A DNA stretch of 23,326 nt from JBFKAV01 sp041621405 (GTDB taxonomy: Bacteria > Pseudomonadota > Alphaproteobacteria > Rhodobacterales > Rhodobacteraceae), in assembly GCA_041621405.1 (NCBI GenBank), contig JBFKAV010000038.1, forward strand, positions 1-23,326, given 5' to 3'. A model generated the notes under the pieces. The model was not told the origin of the DNA. It saw nothing but the letters and a program-made list of their open reading frames with translations, and did not search any database. The translations under genes were made by a program, and so were the position numbers. Below, piece by piece: positions 15,753 to 23,326 of this stretch. Position 1 is the first letter of the stretch. Each line of letters starts with the position of its first letter.

Positions 15753-16625
15753 TCAGCGCAGCCGGCCGATGGCGAAAGTGGGGGAGAGGCGTTCGGCTTC
15801 GAGGGAGGCGCGGAGCTTTTGCGGATCGGGGTTCTCCACGTCGGGGCCGAAATCGGCAGCCTGCAGGCCGCCGGTGATGAAGAGCGTGTCGAGCTCCTCA
15901 GAAATGCCGCCCTGGATGTCGGTATGGATGCCGTCGCCGATGCAGAGGATGCGGGCGTCGTCCACCGGCCGGATCTTCGCCAGCCGGCGACGGGCGAGAT
16001 CGTAGACTGGGGCGTGGGGTTTCCCGAAATAGAGGCTTTCGCCCCCCATCTCTTCGTAGAGCTTGGCCAAGGCGCCGGCGCACCATTCGCGGACCTCGCC
16101 GCGGTCCACCACCACGTCGGGATTGGCGCAGAGGAGCTTCAGACCCATCTGCTTGGCCAAGAGGAAGTCGGGGCGGTAGACGGCGGGGTCGGCCTGCGGG
16201 TCGAGCGGGCCGCAGCAGACGATGCCCTCGGCCTCGTTCAGCGGCACGCGGGTGATCTCGACCGGGTTGTCGATGATGTGCAGCGGCTCGAAGAAGCTGA
16301 GGTCGTAGGGCTTGCCGATGAAGTAGACCTTGCGGCCCACGGCGCCCTGGTAGAGCGCCAGCCGCGCGCTGTCGCCGGAGGTGGCAATCAGGTCCCAGCA
16401 ATCCTCGGGCACCTCCATGCCGGCGATCTGCTTGGCCACCTCGCGCCAGGGGCGGGGCGCGTTGGTCAGAAGCACCACCAGGCCGCCGCCGGCGCGGAAC
16501 GCGCGAAGCGCGGCCACCGCGGCAGGGTAGGCCACGTGGCCGTTGTGCAGGCAGCCCCAGAGATCGCAGAACACCGCGTCGTAGCGCGGGGCGATTTCGG
16601 CGAGGGATTGGACGATCTCGGTCAT
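15753..16625 (-). CDS. TIGR01459-type HAD-IIA family hydrolase
   Basis: The protein has 290 residues. It has the HAD phosphohydrolase core: motif I CDLWGCLHNGH with the nucleophile D21, motif II VVLLTNAPRP, a type IIA cap in between, and motif IV ILCIGDGIHTDIQGG. This is the family related to NagD and phosphoglycolate phosphatases. Motif I carries Trp (W23) where most HAD phosphatases have the second, acid/base Asp; this is usual for the subgroup as I recall it. Substrate is unknown. GGAGAG precedes the ATG. It lies between the pyrophosphatase gene and the MaoC-ribF pair, all on the minus strand. Confidence 0.88.
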   Translation of the reverse strand: MTEIVQSLAEIAPRYDAVFCDLWGCLHNGHVAYPAAVAALRAFRAGGGLVVLLTNAPRPWREVAKQIAGMEVPEDCWDLIATSGDSARLALYQGAVGRKVYFIGKPYDLSFFEPLHIIDNPVEITRVPLNEAEGIVCCGPLDPQADPAVYRPDFLLAKQMGLKLLCANPDVVVDRGEVREWCAGALAKLYEEMGGESLYFGKPHAPVYDLARRRLAKIRPVDDARILCIGDGIHTDIQGGISEELDTLFITGGLQAADFGPDVENPDPQKLRASLEAERLSPTFAIGRLR

Positions 16626-16666
16626 GCGCTCTCCGCAGGAAGGGCGCCCCGGGGCGGCGCGCCGGA

Positions 16667-17587
16667 TCAGAGCTTAAGGTTCGGGATGATCTGCTTCTTC
16701 CGGCTGACGATGCCGGGGAGGACCACCGTGTCGCCGGAGACCTTCGCGCCGAAGCTCTTCTCGGCCACGGTCTTGACCAGGTCGTTAGGAATCAGGAGCG
16801 TCGCCTCTTCCTTCAGGATGTCGACGACGAAGAGCAGCACCTGGTCGGCGCCGTCCTCCTTCGCGACGTCGGCCATCGCCTGCATCAGGCTGTCCTTCCG
16901 TGCCAGAACGGTGCCGGGCGAGGTGGTCTCGAGAACCGAGACGCGCAAGCCCTTGCCGCCGACCTCGTATTCCTTCGAATCCATGCGCAGGAGCTCGGCG
17001 TCGGAGAAGTGCGAGACGTCGGACTTCGCGGCGAACAGCTCGGCGGCGTAGGCGGGGATGTCGATGCCGAGATCGGCGGCGAGCCTCGTGGCGAGGTCGC
17101 GGTCCGCCGGCGTGGTGGTGGGCGAGCGGAACTCGAGCGTGTCCGACAGGATGCAGGAAAGCATCAGGCCCTTGATCTGGTCGGGCATCCGCTCGGCGTC
17201 GTCGCCCATCAGGTCGTGCATGATGGTGGCGGTGCAGGCGACCGGCCGCACCGTGATCTCGATCGGCGTCTTGGTCTTCAGGCCGCCCTGCAGCAGGTGG
17301 TGGTCGATGATGCCGACGACCTTGGCCTCGTTGATCGAGGGCGGCAGCTCGGCCAGGTTGTTGGTGTCGACGACGACGACCTCGTCCTCGGGCGTGACGT
17401 CGGCGATGATCGCAGGCTTATCGGCGCCCCAGCGCTCCAGCACGAAGGCGGCCTCGGTGTTGGGCTCGCCGAGGAGCCGGGCTTCGGCGGGGCTGCCCTT
17501 CACGTGGGTGAGATACCAGGCCCAGATCAGCGGCGAGCCGGTGGAATCAGTGTCGGGGGACTTGTGGCCGAAGACGAGGGTGGTCAT
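16667..17587 (-). CDS. ppaC: Manganese-dependent (family II) inorganic pyrophosphatase
   Basis: This 306-residue cytosolic enzyme hydrolyses pyrophosphate and pulls biosynthetic reactions forward. It is a DHH-superfamily protein. Metal ligands are visible in FGHKSPDTDS (6-15), VVVDTNN and the signature GIIDHHLLQGG. The DHHA2 domain at the C-terminus ends with the substrate-binding SRKKQIIP. Family II enzymes prefer Mn or Co and differ from the Mg-dependent family I common in proteobacteria. No regulatory CBS insert is present. The start follows AGGAACC. A gap of 41 bases separates it from the HAD gene, so they may be cotranscribed. Confidence 0.95.
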   Translation of the reverse strand: MTTLVFGHKSPDTDSTGSPLIWAWYLTHVKGSPAEARLLGEPNTEAAFVLERWGADKPAIIADVTPEDEVVVVDTNNLAELPPSINEAKVVGIIDHHLLQGGLKTKTPIEITVRPVACTATIMHDLMGDDAERMPDQIKGLMLSCILSDTLEFRSPTTTPADRDLATRLAADLGIDIPAYAAELFAAKSDVSHFSDAELLRMDSKEYEVGGKGLRVSVLETTSPGTVLARKDSLMQAMADVAKEDGADQVLLFVVDILKEEATLLIPNDLVKTVAEKSFGAKVSGDTVVLPGIVSRKKQIIPNLKL

Positions 17588-17655
17588 GGGGCAGGTTCCT
17601 GGCGTTCGAAATCGGGCGCCTTGTAGCGGAGGGGTGGTGGGTTGTCACGCGGGCG

Positions 17656-17802
17656 CTAGCCGAGGAGCCAGCGGGCGAGGAGTATGAGGAGCGCGAGGGT
17701 CAGAAGCACCAGTAAGGCGACCATCCTGATTCGGGCGAACGGCCGCACCACTGAGACCGAGTCCCGGTGCCGTTTGGACTCGGTGCCGTCTTTGCGATCC
17801 AT
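17656..17802 (-). CDS. Small single-span membrane protein, 48 residues
   Basis: An ATG at 17802 opens a frame of 48 codons ending in TAG at 17656-17658. The first 26 residues are polar and basic (MDRKDGTESKRHRDS, then VRPFARIR); residues 27-42 form a strongly hydrophobic run (MVALLVLLTLALLILL), ending in ARWLLG. That is a typical short inner-membrane protein with its N-terminus in the cytoplasm by the positive-inside rule. AGAGGCGGG stands about 5-13 bases before the ATG. It lies between ppaC and groES, opposite in strand to groES, with 140 bases to the CIRCE element. I do not recognise a family, and no function is implied. It could be a chance frame, though a long leucine-rich helix after a basic stretch is unlikely by chance. 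Confidence 0.5.
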   Translation of the reverse strand: MDRKDGTESKRHRDSVSVVRPFARIRMVALLVLLTLALLILLARWLLG

Positions 17803-17906
17803 CGTTCCCGCCTCTGCCTTGGTTGACGGTGAGCGTCATGGCAGGACCGCGCTCCGGCGGCCTTGAGCCGCGTCAATATGCGCGCAACTTGCCGCCGATT
17901 CCCCCG

Positions 17907-17935
17907 TTGACAGCGCTGCCCGCTGCGCCTATCTG
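17907..17935 (+). promoter_or_regulatory. groESL promoter
   Basis: A perfect TTGACA (17907-17912) and TATCTG (17930-17935) are separated by 17 bases. The expected start, about 17942, falls at the left edge of the CIRCE repeat. A vegetative sigma is the simplest reading; overlap with a heat-shock sigma promoter cannot be excluded. Confidence 0.75.
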
Positions 17936-17942
17936 GGCGCCA

Positions 17943-17969
17943 TTGGCACTCCAACTAGGTGAGTGCTAA
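17943..17969 (+). promoter_or_regulatory. CIRCE element (HrcA operator) of groESL
   Basis: TTGGCACTC and GAGTGCTAA flank exactly 9 bases, one base away from the consensus TTAGCACTC-N9-GAGTGCTAA. It sits at the transcription start and 33 bases before groES, the normal place for HrcA repression that is lifted on heat shock. The hrcA gene is not in this window. Confidence 0.95.
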
Positions 17970-18002
17970 CACCCCGAACCGAGAACTAAGGAGTGTTCCG
18001 AA

Positions 18003-18290
18003 ATGGCATTCAAACCGCTGCATGACCGCGTGCTGGTCAAGCGCGTCGAGTCCGACGAGAAGACCAAGGGCGGTCTGATCATCCCCGATACCGCGAAAGA
18101 GAAGCCGGCCGAAGGCGAGATCGTCGCCGCGGGCGAAGGCGCGCGCAAGGATTCGGGCGAGCTGATCCCGATGTCGGTGAAGAAAGGCGACCGCGTCCTC
18201 TTCGGCAAATGGTCAGGCACCGAGGTGACCCTCGACGGTCAGGAACTGATCATCATGAAGGAAAGCGACATCCTCGGTATCATCGCCTGA
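18003..18290 (+). CDS. groES: Co-chaperonin GroES
   Basis: This 95-residue protein forms the heptameric lid of the GroEL folding chamber. MAFKPLHDRVLVKRVESDEKT and the mobile-loop segment KTKGGLIIPDTA are diagnostic, as is the ending KESDILGIIA. AAGGAG precedes the ATG by 9 bases. It is the first gene of the CIRCE-controlled operon and is followed after 42 bases by groEL. Confidence 0.98.
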   Translation: MAFKPLHDRVLVKRVESDEKTKGGLIIPDTAKEKPAEGEIVAAGEGARKDSGELIPMSVKKGDRVLFGKWSGTEVTLDGQELIIMKESDILGIIA

Positions 18291-18332
18291 GCCGTCGAAA
18301 CCCTCAATCCAAGCTAGCAAGGAGCAACCGAG

Positions 18333-19976
<1,644 letters not shown>

Positions 19977-20001
19977 TCCCAGCCGGGACTGCAACGGGGA
20001 C

Positions 20002-20022
20002 GGGGGCCTTCGGGCCCCCTTT
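20002..20022 (+). terminator. groESL rho-independent terminator
   Basis: GGGGGCC (20002-20008) pairs with GGCCCCC (20013-20019) around a TTCG tetraloop and is followed by TTTCTC. The UUCG loop makes it very stable. It lies 25 bases after groEL. Confidence 0.88.
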
Positions 20023-20094
20023 CTCGTTGCACCGCAGGGAACGAGGCGCGCGGACTCTGGTGCAGGCGCCGCCGTCGCGCATAGCCTTTCGCCC

Positions 20095-20976
20095 ATGGCC
20101 AAGGCAGTGTTCATCCAGTCGTCTCATTCGCATTACGACGATGCGCCGGGCGAGCGGTATCACTTCCCGAACAGGCCCTACCTTGGGCGCGTCGTGCAGA
20201 CAGTGGGCGATTGGGTGATCTTCTATTCTGGCCGCAAGGGCGAGGTGTGGGGTTACTACGCCGTCCAGCAGGTTGAACAGATCATCGCGGACCCTGCAGA
20301 CCCAGAGATGAGCTATGCGATGCTCGACCGAGGCACGCTGCTCGGCTTCGAGGTCCTTGTGCCGCGCCTGAGGCCAGACGGAATGCCCTGGGAAACAGGC
20401 TTGCCCGACAGCGGCGGCAGCAATGCCTCTGCGGTGAGGCTGATCTCGGACGCGGACTTCGCAGCGATCGTCGCCCACGGGATGCAGCCTCTGGCTGGCC
20501 AGGACCCGCTGACACGCGGCACCTTCGAGGTTGCCGAGGATAGTGCCGATTTTGTTCCGCTCCTCGGGCAGGACCGTCCGGCTATTTTGACCTCGCGCGC
20601 GCTGCGCGACCGGGCCTTCGCCAGGCAAGTGCGGCGCGCCTGCGGCGGTCGTTGCGCTATCTCCGGGCTCGAAATCCGCAACGGCGGCGGGCGGCCCGAG
20701 GTAGAGGCCGCGCATATCGTGCCGGTGGAGGAGCGCGGCCCCGACGCTGTGACCAACGGCCTCGCGCTCTCCGGCACTCTGCACTGGATGTTCGATCGCG
20801 GACTGATTTCGGTGGGCGACGACGGCGCAATTCTGATCTCGCGGCGCAGCATCCCCGACGAGACCGCGCGGCGTCTGATCCGGTCGGAGGGGCACCTAAT
20901 TCTGCCCGACCGTCCGCAGGACCGGCCGCACCCAGCTTATCTTCGCTGGCACCGGGAGCATCGCTTCAAGGGCTAG
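20095..20976 (+). CDS. HNH endonuclease with possible PUA/EVE-like N-terminal domain
   Basis: The protein has 293 residues. The C-terminal half (about 165-293) is an HNH_2-type nuclease: RACGGRCAISGLE, then EAAHIVPVEERGPDAVTNGLALSGTLHWMFDRGL, with H207, N221 and H230 as the catalytic/metal set. There is no CxxC zinc knuckle. The N-terminal part (1-90: AVFIQSSHSHYDDAPG, YHFPNRPYLGRVVQTVGDWVIFY, WGYYAVQQVEQIIADP) has the beta-rich pattern of small PUA-superfamily readers such as EVE, and such domains fused to HNH are known in modification-dependent restriction enzymes. That link is an inference. It follows the groEL terminator after about 70 bases and has no methyltransferase partner nearby. 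Proteins of this layout are widespread in proteobacteria as plain 'HNH endonuclease'. Confidence 0.85.
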   Translation: MAKAVFIQSSHSHYDDAPGERYHFPNRPYLGRVVQTVGDWVIFYSGRKGEVWGYYAVQQVEQIIADPADPEMSYAMLDRGTLLGFEVLVPRLRPDGMPWETGLPDSGGSNASAVRLISDADFAAIVAHGMQPLAGQDPLTRGTFEVAEDSADFVPLLGQDRPAILTSRALRDRAFARQVRRACGGRCAISGLEIRNGGGRPEVEAAHIVPVEERGPDAVTNGLALSGTLHWMFDRGLISVGDDGAILISRRSIPDETARRLIRSEGHLILPDRPQDRPHPAYLRWHREHRFKG

Positions 20977-21030
20977 GTCGCATCGCATGACAAGGCTTTC
21001 CTTCCGGTGCGCGGGGCGCGAAGTTGGGGT

Positions 21031-21513
21031 ATGCACCTAAGCGCCGCCTGCCTGGGGGACGAAGACTCGATCACCGCGCCTTTCGGCGCCACCTTCAGCG
21101 GGCCAAACGAGGCGCGGCAGGTGGAGCGGGTCCGGGCGTCGGGAGCGGCCCTCGTCGAGCCGGTCGCGGAGTCTCCCGGCTCGATCGTCGGGCAGAAGAT
21201 GCTGGCGAGGATCTTGAGACCCAACGGGTGGCTATTGCGCGCGCCGGTGGCGGCGGCGCCGGAGCGGCCGCGGTCGGAAATTCGCTCGGCGCGCGTGCTC
21301 GAGGCCGTTGCCGCGGTGCGCGCGGGCGGATGGAATGCCGGCGTCGCTGACGGCAACTCAGTCAACGACGAACGCTCCGGCTTCTCGGTTGCCGTCGTAC
21401 GAAGGCTCGCCTCGCCCGATCCTTTGGAGGTTACGGGTCTTCTGTTCCGTGGGGCGAAGCCGCCGGTCGCCAAGGCGGAACTGGTCCATTCCGTGGCCTT
21501 GGCGAGGACCTGA
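21031..21513 (+). CDS. Hypothetical protein overlapping an EamA transporter
   Basis: The frame gives 160 residues from the ATG at 21031 (168 from a GTG at 21007). Third codon positions are mostly G or C, and the stop overlaps the next gene's ATG by one base (TGATG), which favours a real, translationally coupled gene. I do not recognise the family. No signal peptide or membrane span is seen. The middle is Ala/Arg/Pro-rich (LRAPVAAAPERPRSEIRSAR), and the end (SGFSVAVVRRL, LEVTGLLFRG) could form strands. No good ribosome site precedes either start. A long frame on the opposite strand covers the same bases but reads like a shadow rich in Arg, Ser and Thr. Confidence 0.5.
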   Translation: MHLSAACLGDEDSITAPFGATFSGPNEARQVERVRASGAALVEPVAESPGSIVGQKMLARILRPNGWLLRAPVAAAPERPRSEIRSARVLEAVAAVRAGGWNAGVADGNSVNDERSGFSVAVVRRLASPDPLEVTGLLFRGAKPPVAKAELVHSVALART

Positions 21514-22349
21514 TGCGGCTCGTCCTCCTCACTGCGCTGGTCATGGTCGCCTTCGCGGCGAACTCGGTGCTGAACCGCCTGGCCCTCGCCGAGGGCGATA
21601 TCGGCCCGGCCGCCTTCGCCGCGGTCAGGCTCGGCGCGGGCGCGGCGGTGCTGGTCGCGCTGGCGCGCCTCGGCGGCGGGCGGGTGCCGGTGCTGGCGCC
21701 GGGTCGGGCCGTCGCGGCGGCGGCGCTCGCGCTCTACATGCTGGGATTTTCCTTCGCCTATCTCTGGCTCGACGCCGGCCTCGGCGCGCTGATCCTGTTC
21801 GGCGGCGTTCAGATTACGATGTTTGCCGGCGCGGTGCTGGCGGGCGAGAGGGTCCCGGCGCGACGCTGGGCCGGGGCGGCGCTGGCCTTCGGCGGGCTCG
21901 TCTGGCTGCTGTGGCCCGGGGGGGCGGGAGCGCCGGACCCGGCAGGGGCGGCGCTGATGGCGGCAGCGGCCTTCGGCTGGGGCGTCTACTCGCTTGTCGG
22001 GCGACGTGCGAAGGACCCGCTGGCAGAGACGGCGGCGAACTTCGTGGTGGCGCTCCTGCCGGGGCTGGCAGCGCTGGCGCTGGCGGGCGACCTCGCGGGG
22101 GCCACGCCCACCGGAATCGCGGCGGCAGTGCTGTCCGGGGCGGTGACCTCTGGGCTCGGCTACGCGCTCTGGTACGCGGTGCTGCCGCGGCTTCAGGCGA
22201 GCCAAGCGGCGGTGGCGCAGCTCACCGTGCCGGTGATCGCGATCGCCGCGGGCGCGGTGCTGCTCGCCGAGGCGCCGACCGCACGGATGCTGATGGCCGG
22301 CGCGGTGGTGCTGGGGGGCATCTGGATCTCGCTCCTGCGCGGCCGGTAG
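21513..22349 (+). CDS. DMT-superfamily EamA-type transporter
   Basis: This 278-residue inner-membrane protein has about ten hydrophobic segments arranged as two EamA repeats. The first covers MRLVLLTALVMVAFAANSVLNRLAL to WAGAALAFGGLVWLLW, the second about residue 148 to GGIWISLLRGR. The second repeat has the typical ending pattern LQASQAAVAQLTVPVIAIAAG then LLAEAPTARMLMAGAVVLGG. Proteins of this kind export or exchange small metabolites such as amino acids; the substrate cannot be told. The start is fixed by the one-base overlap with the upstream gene and by the first helix. Confidence 0.88.
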   Translation: MRLVLLTALVMVAFAANSVLNRLALAEGDIGPAAFAAVRLGAGAAVLVALARLGGGRVPVLAPGRAVAAAALALYMLGFSFAYLWLDAGLGALILFGGVQITMFAGAVLAGERVPARRWAGAALAFGGLVWLLWPGGAGAPDPAGAALMAAAAFGWGVYSLVGRRAKDPLAETAANFVVALLPGLAALALAGDLAGATPTGIAAAVLSGAVTSGLGYALWYAVLPRLQASQAAVAQLTVPVIAIAAGAVLLAEAPTARMLMAGAVVLGGIWISLLRGR

Positions 22350-22350
22350 C

Positions 22351-22368
22351 GCCGCCGGCCCAGGCGGC
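22351..22368 (+). other. Weak hairpin after the EamA gene
   Basis: GCCGCC and GGCGGC flank a 6-base spacer directly after the stop codon. No T-run follows, so it is only a possible transcript 3' end. Confidence 0.25.
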
Positions 22369-22453
22369 TCGAGCCCCGGCCAGGGTGCGGAAGCCGCATC
22401 GGGAGGATCGGCCGGCCGCCATTGCGCGACGGGAAAAACCTTGCACCTGCCCC

Positions 22454-22482
22454 TTGCGTCCTCTGGAAGTTTCTCTTAGGTG
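22454..22482 (+). promoter_or_regulatory. Candidate tRNA-fMet promoter
   Basis: TTGCGT (22454-22459) and TAGGTG (22477-22482) are 17 bases apart and end 11 bases before the mature tRNA. The -10 match is modest. Confidence 0.35.
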
Positions 22483-22493
22483 ACCGGTGTTGG

Positions 22494-22570
<77 letters not shown>

Positions 22571-23326
22571 CTTAGACCGAGCAGAGGTCGATCGTTCAGC
22601 TCCTTTCCCACGACGGTGAGCCTCAAGCATTTCCACTTCGGGCGCGGAAAAAGGGATGCCATCGTGTTTCAGGAGGGCGTGGAACCAAATCGACTGATCC
22701 GCCTTACGCCCATGAGATTCAGCGAGTTCCGGGGGCCGGGGCTGATAAGTCAGGGTGCGTCCCTGAACGAGCCTCCGTTGAAAGCAGCCGGCCCTGCGGG
22801 GTTTGACGAGCGCCAAGCCACCAAGAGCCCTGACGCCCGCGCTGTGCCAGCGCCTTCGGCGTGAGATGTCGAAGACTTGCCGGGAAGCGGCGGCTCGCCG
22901 TTCTCTTGTGATAGAGGCCAAAGAGATCACCGGCGGCAACCTTCGCCGGAGCTTGGTAGTTGCGTTTCGCGCCTCCACCCCGCTTCCTGATGGGCGACCC
23001 TCGACCCAGAAAGGCTGCGTTCTGAGGCGCTGGCCGAGGCATTGGGGCTGACAGCCAACGATTACGGCCGTCAGTTCGGCACCTCTCTCGCGTGAACGGG
23101 GAGTGATCGGCCCACGGCGGACGTTCACCGGCAAGGCTCGGCGCTGCGCCGAGGCGCGGAAACTCGGCGCATTCGACTGCGGACCCGAATCATCCGGCAG
23201 GTGCTGCAATAGGCCCTGCCTGCTGATGGCAGCGTCTGAGTCGCACTAGCCGGACACCAGTTCCTGGGAAACGACGCGCAACATCTGCCAGTTCAATACC
23301 GCTGCAGTTGCCGCGACCCCGACGGC
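22571..23326. other. Gene-poor region after the tRNA, possible gene debris
   Basis: No frame here shows a recognisable domain or good start. The steady third-position G/C bias of the rest of the window fades, though one short stretch, 22991-23095 on the plus strand (WATLDPERLRSEALAEALGL, continuing to a TGA), still looks coding and may be the tail of a broken gene. Two short hairpins are seen: CCGGCG / CGCCGG at 22930-22949 and CTCGGCG / CGCCGAG at 23137-23153. No copy of the tRNA 3' end, integrase or terminal inverted repeats were found, so an integrated element is not shown. Confidence 0.4.

Noticed and set aside
20973..22205. 410-codon minus-strand frame under the EamA gene and its upstream neighbour
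   Set aside because: It is a low-complexity shadow of the permease; the plus-strand frames have the membrane pattern, coupling and codon bias.

Overview
The window looks like a GC-rich alphaproteobacterial chromosome, most likely from the Rhodobacteraceae. The reasons are the strong G/C preference at third codon positions, family-level resemblance of RpsD, GroES/GroEL and homospermidine synthase to that group, and gene neighbourhoods typical of it: DUF2125 - extensin-like - prephenate dehydrogenase - hisC, and ribF - MaoC - HAD - groESL. This placement is by recognition; no search was run. Most of the window is ordinary core genome, with no CRISPR array, rRNA, prophage or recognisable intact insertion sequence.

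Layout. 1-696 is the 3' part of a DUF2125 gene, convergent with a minus-strand operon hisC > tyrA-type dehydrogenase > extensin-like protein (3883-709) whose genes overlap by 4 bases. Upstream lies a second minus-strand pair (6182-3965): a Tat-exported two-domain multicopper oxidase followed 1 base later by a ZIP-family metal transporter with an added N-terminal extracytoplasmic domain. A Fur/Mur-like site sits over its candidate promoter. Next come homospermidine synthase (7707-6289), a frameshifted gene remnant (about 8015-7740), and a complete glycerol-3-phosphate-type ABC importer ugpB-ugpA-ugpE-ugpC (12246-8136) with a perfect 11-bp hairpin between ugpB and ugpA.

12611-17587 is housekeeping: rpsD, rlmJ, ribF, a MaoC-fold hydratase, a HAD-IIA hydrolase and a manganese-type inorganic pyrophosphatase. 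Between the HAD and MaoC genes a terminator, a promoter and a 12-bp palindrome overlap. A 48-residue single-span membrane protein (17802-17656) lies just upstream of groES on the opposite strand. groES-groEL has a clear promoter, a CIRCE element at the start of transcription and a UUCG-loop terminator.

The right end is more variable. It holds an HNH endonuclease with an uncharacterised N-terminal domain that may be PUA/EVE-like, an unrecognised protein overlapping a DMT/EamA permease, an initiator tRNA-Met, and about 750 bases with no convincing gene.

The best candidates for something little described are the coupled multicopper oxidase/ZIP pair with its metal-regulator-like site, the HNH protein as a possible modification-dependent defence nuclease, and the small membrane protein beside groESL.
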